Assembly (NCBI RefSeq): GCF_019970065.1
Contig: NZ_JAHXYH010000001.1
Location: 1,054,001-1,118,000, forward strand
From: Chryseobacterium sp. OSA05B
GTDB taxonomy: Bacteria > Bacteroidota > Bacteroidia > Flavobacteriales > Weeksellaceae
Length of the DNA stretch: 64,000 nt
Direction of reading: 5' to 3'
Every line of letters begins with the position of its first letter. The first letter of the stretch is position 1. Under the pieces are notes generated by a model, which was not told the DNA's origin, did not search any database, and worked only from the letters and a program-made list of their open reading frames with translations. Positions 62,700-64,000 of the stretch are shown in pieces. A program made the position numbers and the translations under genes.

Positions 62700-64000
62700 T
62701 TAGTTTTGTTTTAATTTGAGATAGACTCCGTTTGTCCATCCGAATCCGTCCTGATTCGGATACTCTCCTCCTCCCGCAATGGTTTCAGTGTCTAACGCGT
62801 TGTATTTTTCCATTAATTTTCCGGTGTTGCTGTACACCCTTTCCACATTTTTACACCAGTTATTTTTTATTTCCTCAGCCAGTTCATCGAAACCATAATT
62901 CTTCATTGCTTTATACCCTAACCACTGATACGGTGCCCATGCATTCGGAAGATCCCACTGCTGACCGGTTTTCTCTGTAGTCGTTACAAGTCCTCCCTGA
63001 TAAAGGAATTTTCCTTTAATGTGTTGAGCAACAGATTCCGCCTGTGCCTGGTCTGCCAATCCCAGAAATAATGGGTAAAGAGCAGCAATATGTTCAGACG
63101 GTGTGTTTTTGTGTTTTTTTAAGTGATAATCTTTGTAACATTCAGTGTTTTCATCCCAAAAGTAAGTGTTGATCATCTGTCTGCGTCCTGCTGCTCTTTG
63201 AGTAAAATAATTTTCTTTTTCTGCCAGGTTCAGAAGTGCTGAAGATTGGGCCAGTGTTTTCTCTAAATGCCATAAAAGGCTGTTCAGATCCACTTCTGCA
63301 ATATTCAGTGTTTCTATCGTCTGTATATGTTCTCCGTCTGCAAACCATCTGCTGGAAAAATCCCAGCCGGACTCACAGGCACTTCTTATATTTCTGTAAA
63401 ATTCTTCGCCTGCATTTTCATTGTCTTCAATATCGATCAGATAGCTTTCAGGCCGGGGTGCGTTTTCTGCGTCATAATAACGGTTCAGAAGATCTCCGTT
63501 CTTCGTTTTCGCTACTCTCTTTACACTGGAATCATCCTCCAGCCATTCTTCCCCATTCATCCAGAAAGCATATTCTTTTTCCAGGGTATCGTGATATCGG
63601 GTATAAATTTTTTCGTCCCCTTCGGTTTCAAACAGAAGATCAAGCATCAGCGAAAAATACGGTGGCTGTGAACGGCTCAGGAAATGAGTTCTGCTCGCAT
63701 TCGGAACAAATCCTACATTCTGAATTAAATAAGAACAGTTTTCTACAATATTTTCCATCATTTCTGTTCTCCCCGAAACCTGCAGCCCAAGCATAATGAA
63801 ATAACTATCCCAGTAAAAAAACTCATTGAAACGGCCTCCAGGTACGATATAAGGCTTGGGAAGTTTCAGTAAGGTTCCTTTCTCTTCATAAGCTGTGCGC
63901 GTCAGTTCATCCCAAAGTTTTTCGATATGCTGATCAATTGGCAGCTGATTTTCTCTGTGGATAGAAATTTTGGCTCCCAGGAAATCAAAATTCGACATCA
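62700..64000 (-). CDS. Trehalase family protein (GH37), 5' end beyond the window
   Basis: The visible part, about 432 residues, hydrolyses trehalose to glucose. Both GH37 signatures are present: PGGRFNEFFYWDSYF near the visible N-terminus and QQWDLPNAWAPYQW near the end. Further motifs are ESGWDFSSRWF (catalytic Asp region) and GGEYPNQDGFGWTNG. In E. coli trehalases about 100 more residues precede the first signature. The frame is open to the window edge, and the Met at 63998 sits where homologues have internal sequence. The gene is therefore judged truncated by the right edge. It is upstream of, and probably co-transcribed with, the TonB receptor gene. Confidence 0.9.
   Translation of the reverse strand, partial: MSNFDFLGAKISIHRENQLPIDQHIEKLWDELTRTAYEEKGTLLKLPKPYIVPGGRFNEFFYWDSYFIMLGLQVSGRTEMMENIVENCSYLIQNVGFVPNASRTHFLSRSQPPYFSLMLDLLFETEGDEKIYTRYHDTLEKEYAFWMNGEEWLEDDSSVKRVAKTKNGDLLNRYYDAENAPRPESYLIDIEDNENAGEEFYRNIRSACESGWDFSSRWFADGEHIQTIETLNIAEVDLNSLLWHLEKTLAQSSALLNLAEKENYFTQRAAGRRQMINTYFWDENTECYKDYHLKKHKNTPSEHIAALYPLFLGLADQAQAESVAQHIKGKFLYQGGLVTTTEKTGQQWDLPNAWAPYQWLGYKAMKNYGFDELAEEIKNNWCKNVERVYSNTGKLMEKYNALDTETIAGGGEYPNQDGFGWTNGVYLKLKQN

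Overview
The window looks like chromosomal DNA of a Chryseobacterium-like flavobacterium (phylum Bacteroidota). This rests on gene content and signals: cargo proteins with type IX secretion sorting domains, the T9SS plug protein, DUF4290 next to murA, the rpmB-rpmG-DUF4295 cluster, a SusC-like TonB receptor, AT-rich intergenic DNA, an absence of Shine-Dalgarno sequences, and many copies of the Bacteroidota -7 promoter element TAnnTTTG. No rRNA or tRNA gene, insertion sequence, phage module or CRISPR array was seen. Most of the window is core genome.

Layout. 0.3-4 kb holds two tandem paralogous lipoprotein/TPR/transmembrane/HTH regulators. 4.2-6.6 kb is katG with its own promoter and terminator. 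6.8-8.4 kb has an unknown gene, a c-type haem-binding protein and a DCC thiol-disulfide protein. 8.6-10 kb is an alpha-amylase lipoprotein that resembles archaeal enzymes. 10.2-12.2 kb is DUF4290-murA. 12.3-14.8 kb is LemA-DUF2207. 15-16.5 kb carries a stand-alone NIL-domain gene behind a long dyad operator, and a YiiX-like lipoprotein. 16.6-18.7 kb is an OmpR-type two-component pair. 19-25.4 kb is an apparent operon of an MgtC-family membrane protein and a CzcA/CusA-type metal efflux pump, preceded by a leader with a short upstream ORF. 25.5-36.1 kb carries housekeeping genes (aminotransferase, murB, proC, lnt) and two secreted T9SS cargo proteins. 36.4-38.9 kb is rpmB-rpmG-DUF4295-Rid-ftsY and a GlsB-type membrane protein. 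38.9-45.5 kb is sppA, folK and three tandem OmpA-like genes. 45.5-60 kb contains recQ, fmt, a RibB with a decayed GTP cyclohydrolase domain, an LLM flavoenzyme, a Pif1-like helicase, a gamma-carbonic anhydrase-like protein, an Nfu protein, hemH, the T9SS plug protein and an MBL hydrolase. 60.2-64 kb holds a TonB receptor downstream of a trehalase that runs off the right edge.

Three things stand out beyond ordinary annotation. First, a modular intergenic repeat family recurs between genes from 18.7 to 60.1 kb. It has a CAGATGTCAGA-type tandem, a core with GAACCAGCAACTGTCAACC, and a CTCCAACTC-like tail. Second, the MgtC/efflux operon has a leader containing a tiny ORF for MDTDPASYYQP followed by a hairpin, which recalls Mg-responsive leader peptides of enterobacteria. 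Third, several familiar enzymes have changed key residues or domains: MurA Cys to Asp, RibB lacking the GTP cyclohydrolase II zinc site, a Rid protein lacking the catalytic Arg, and a ferrochelatase with an internal four-cysteine site. All functional statements come from reading the sequence and recalled family knowledge; no database search was run.
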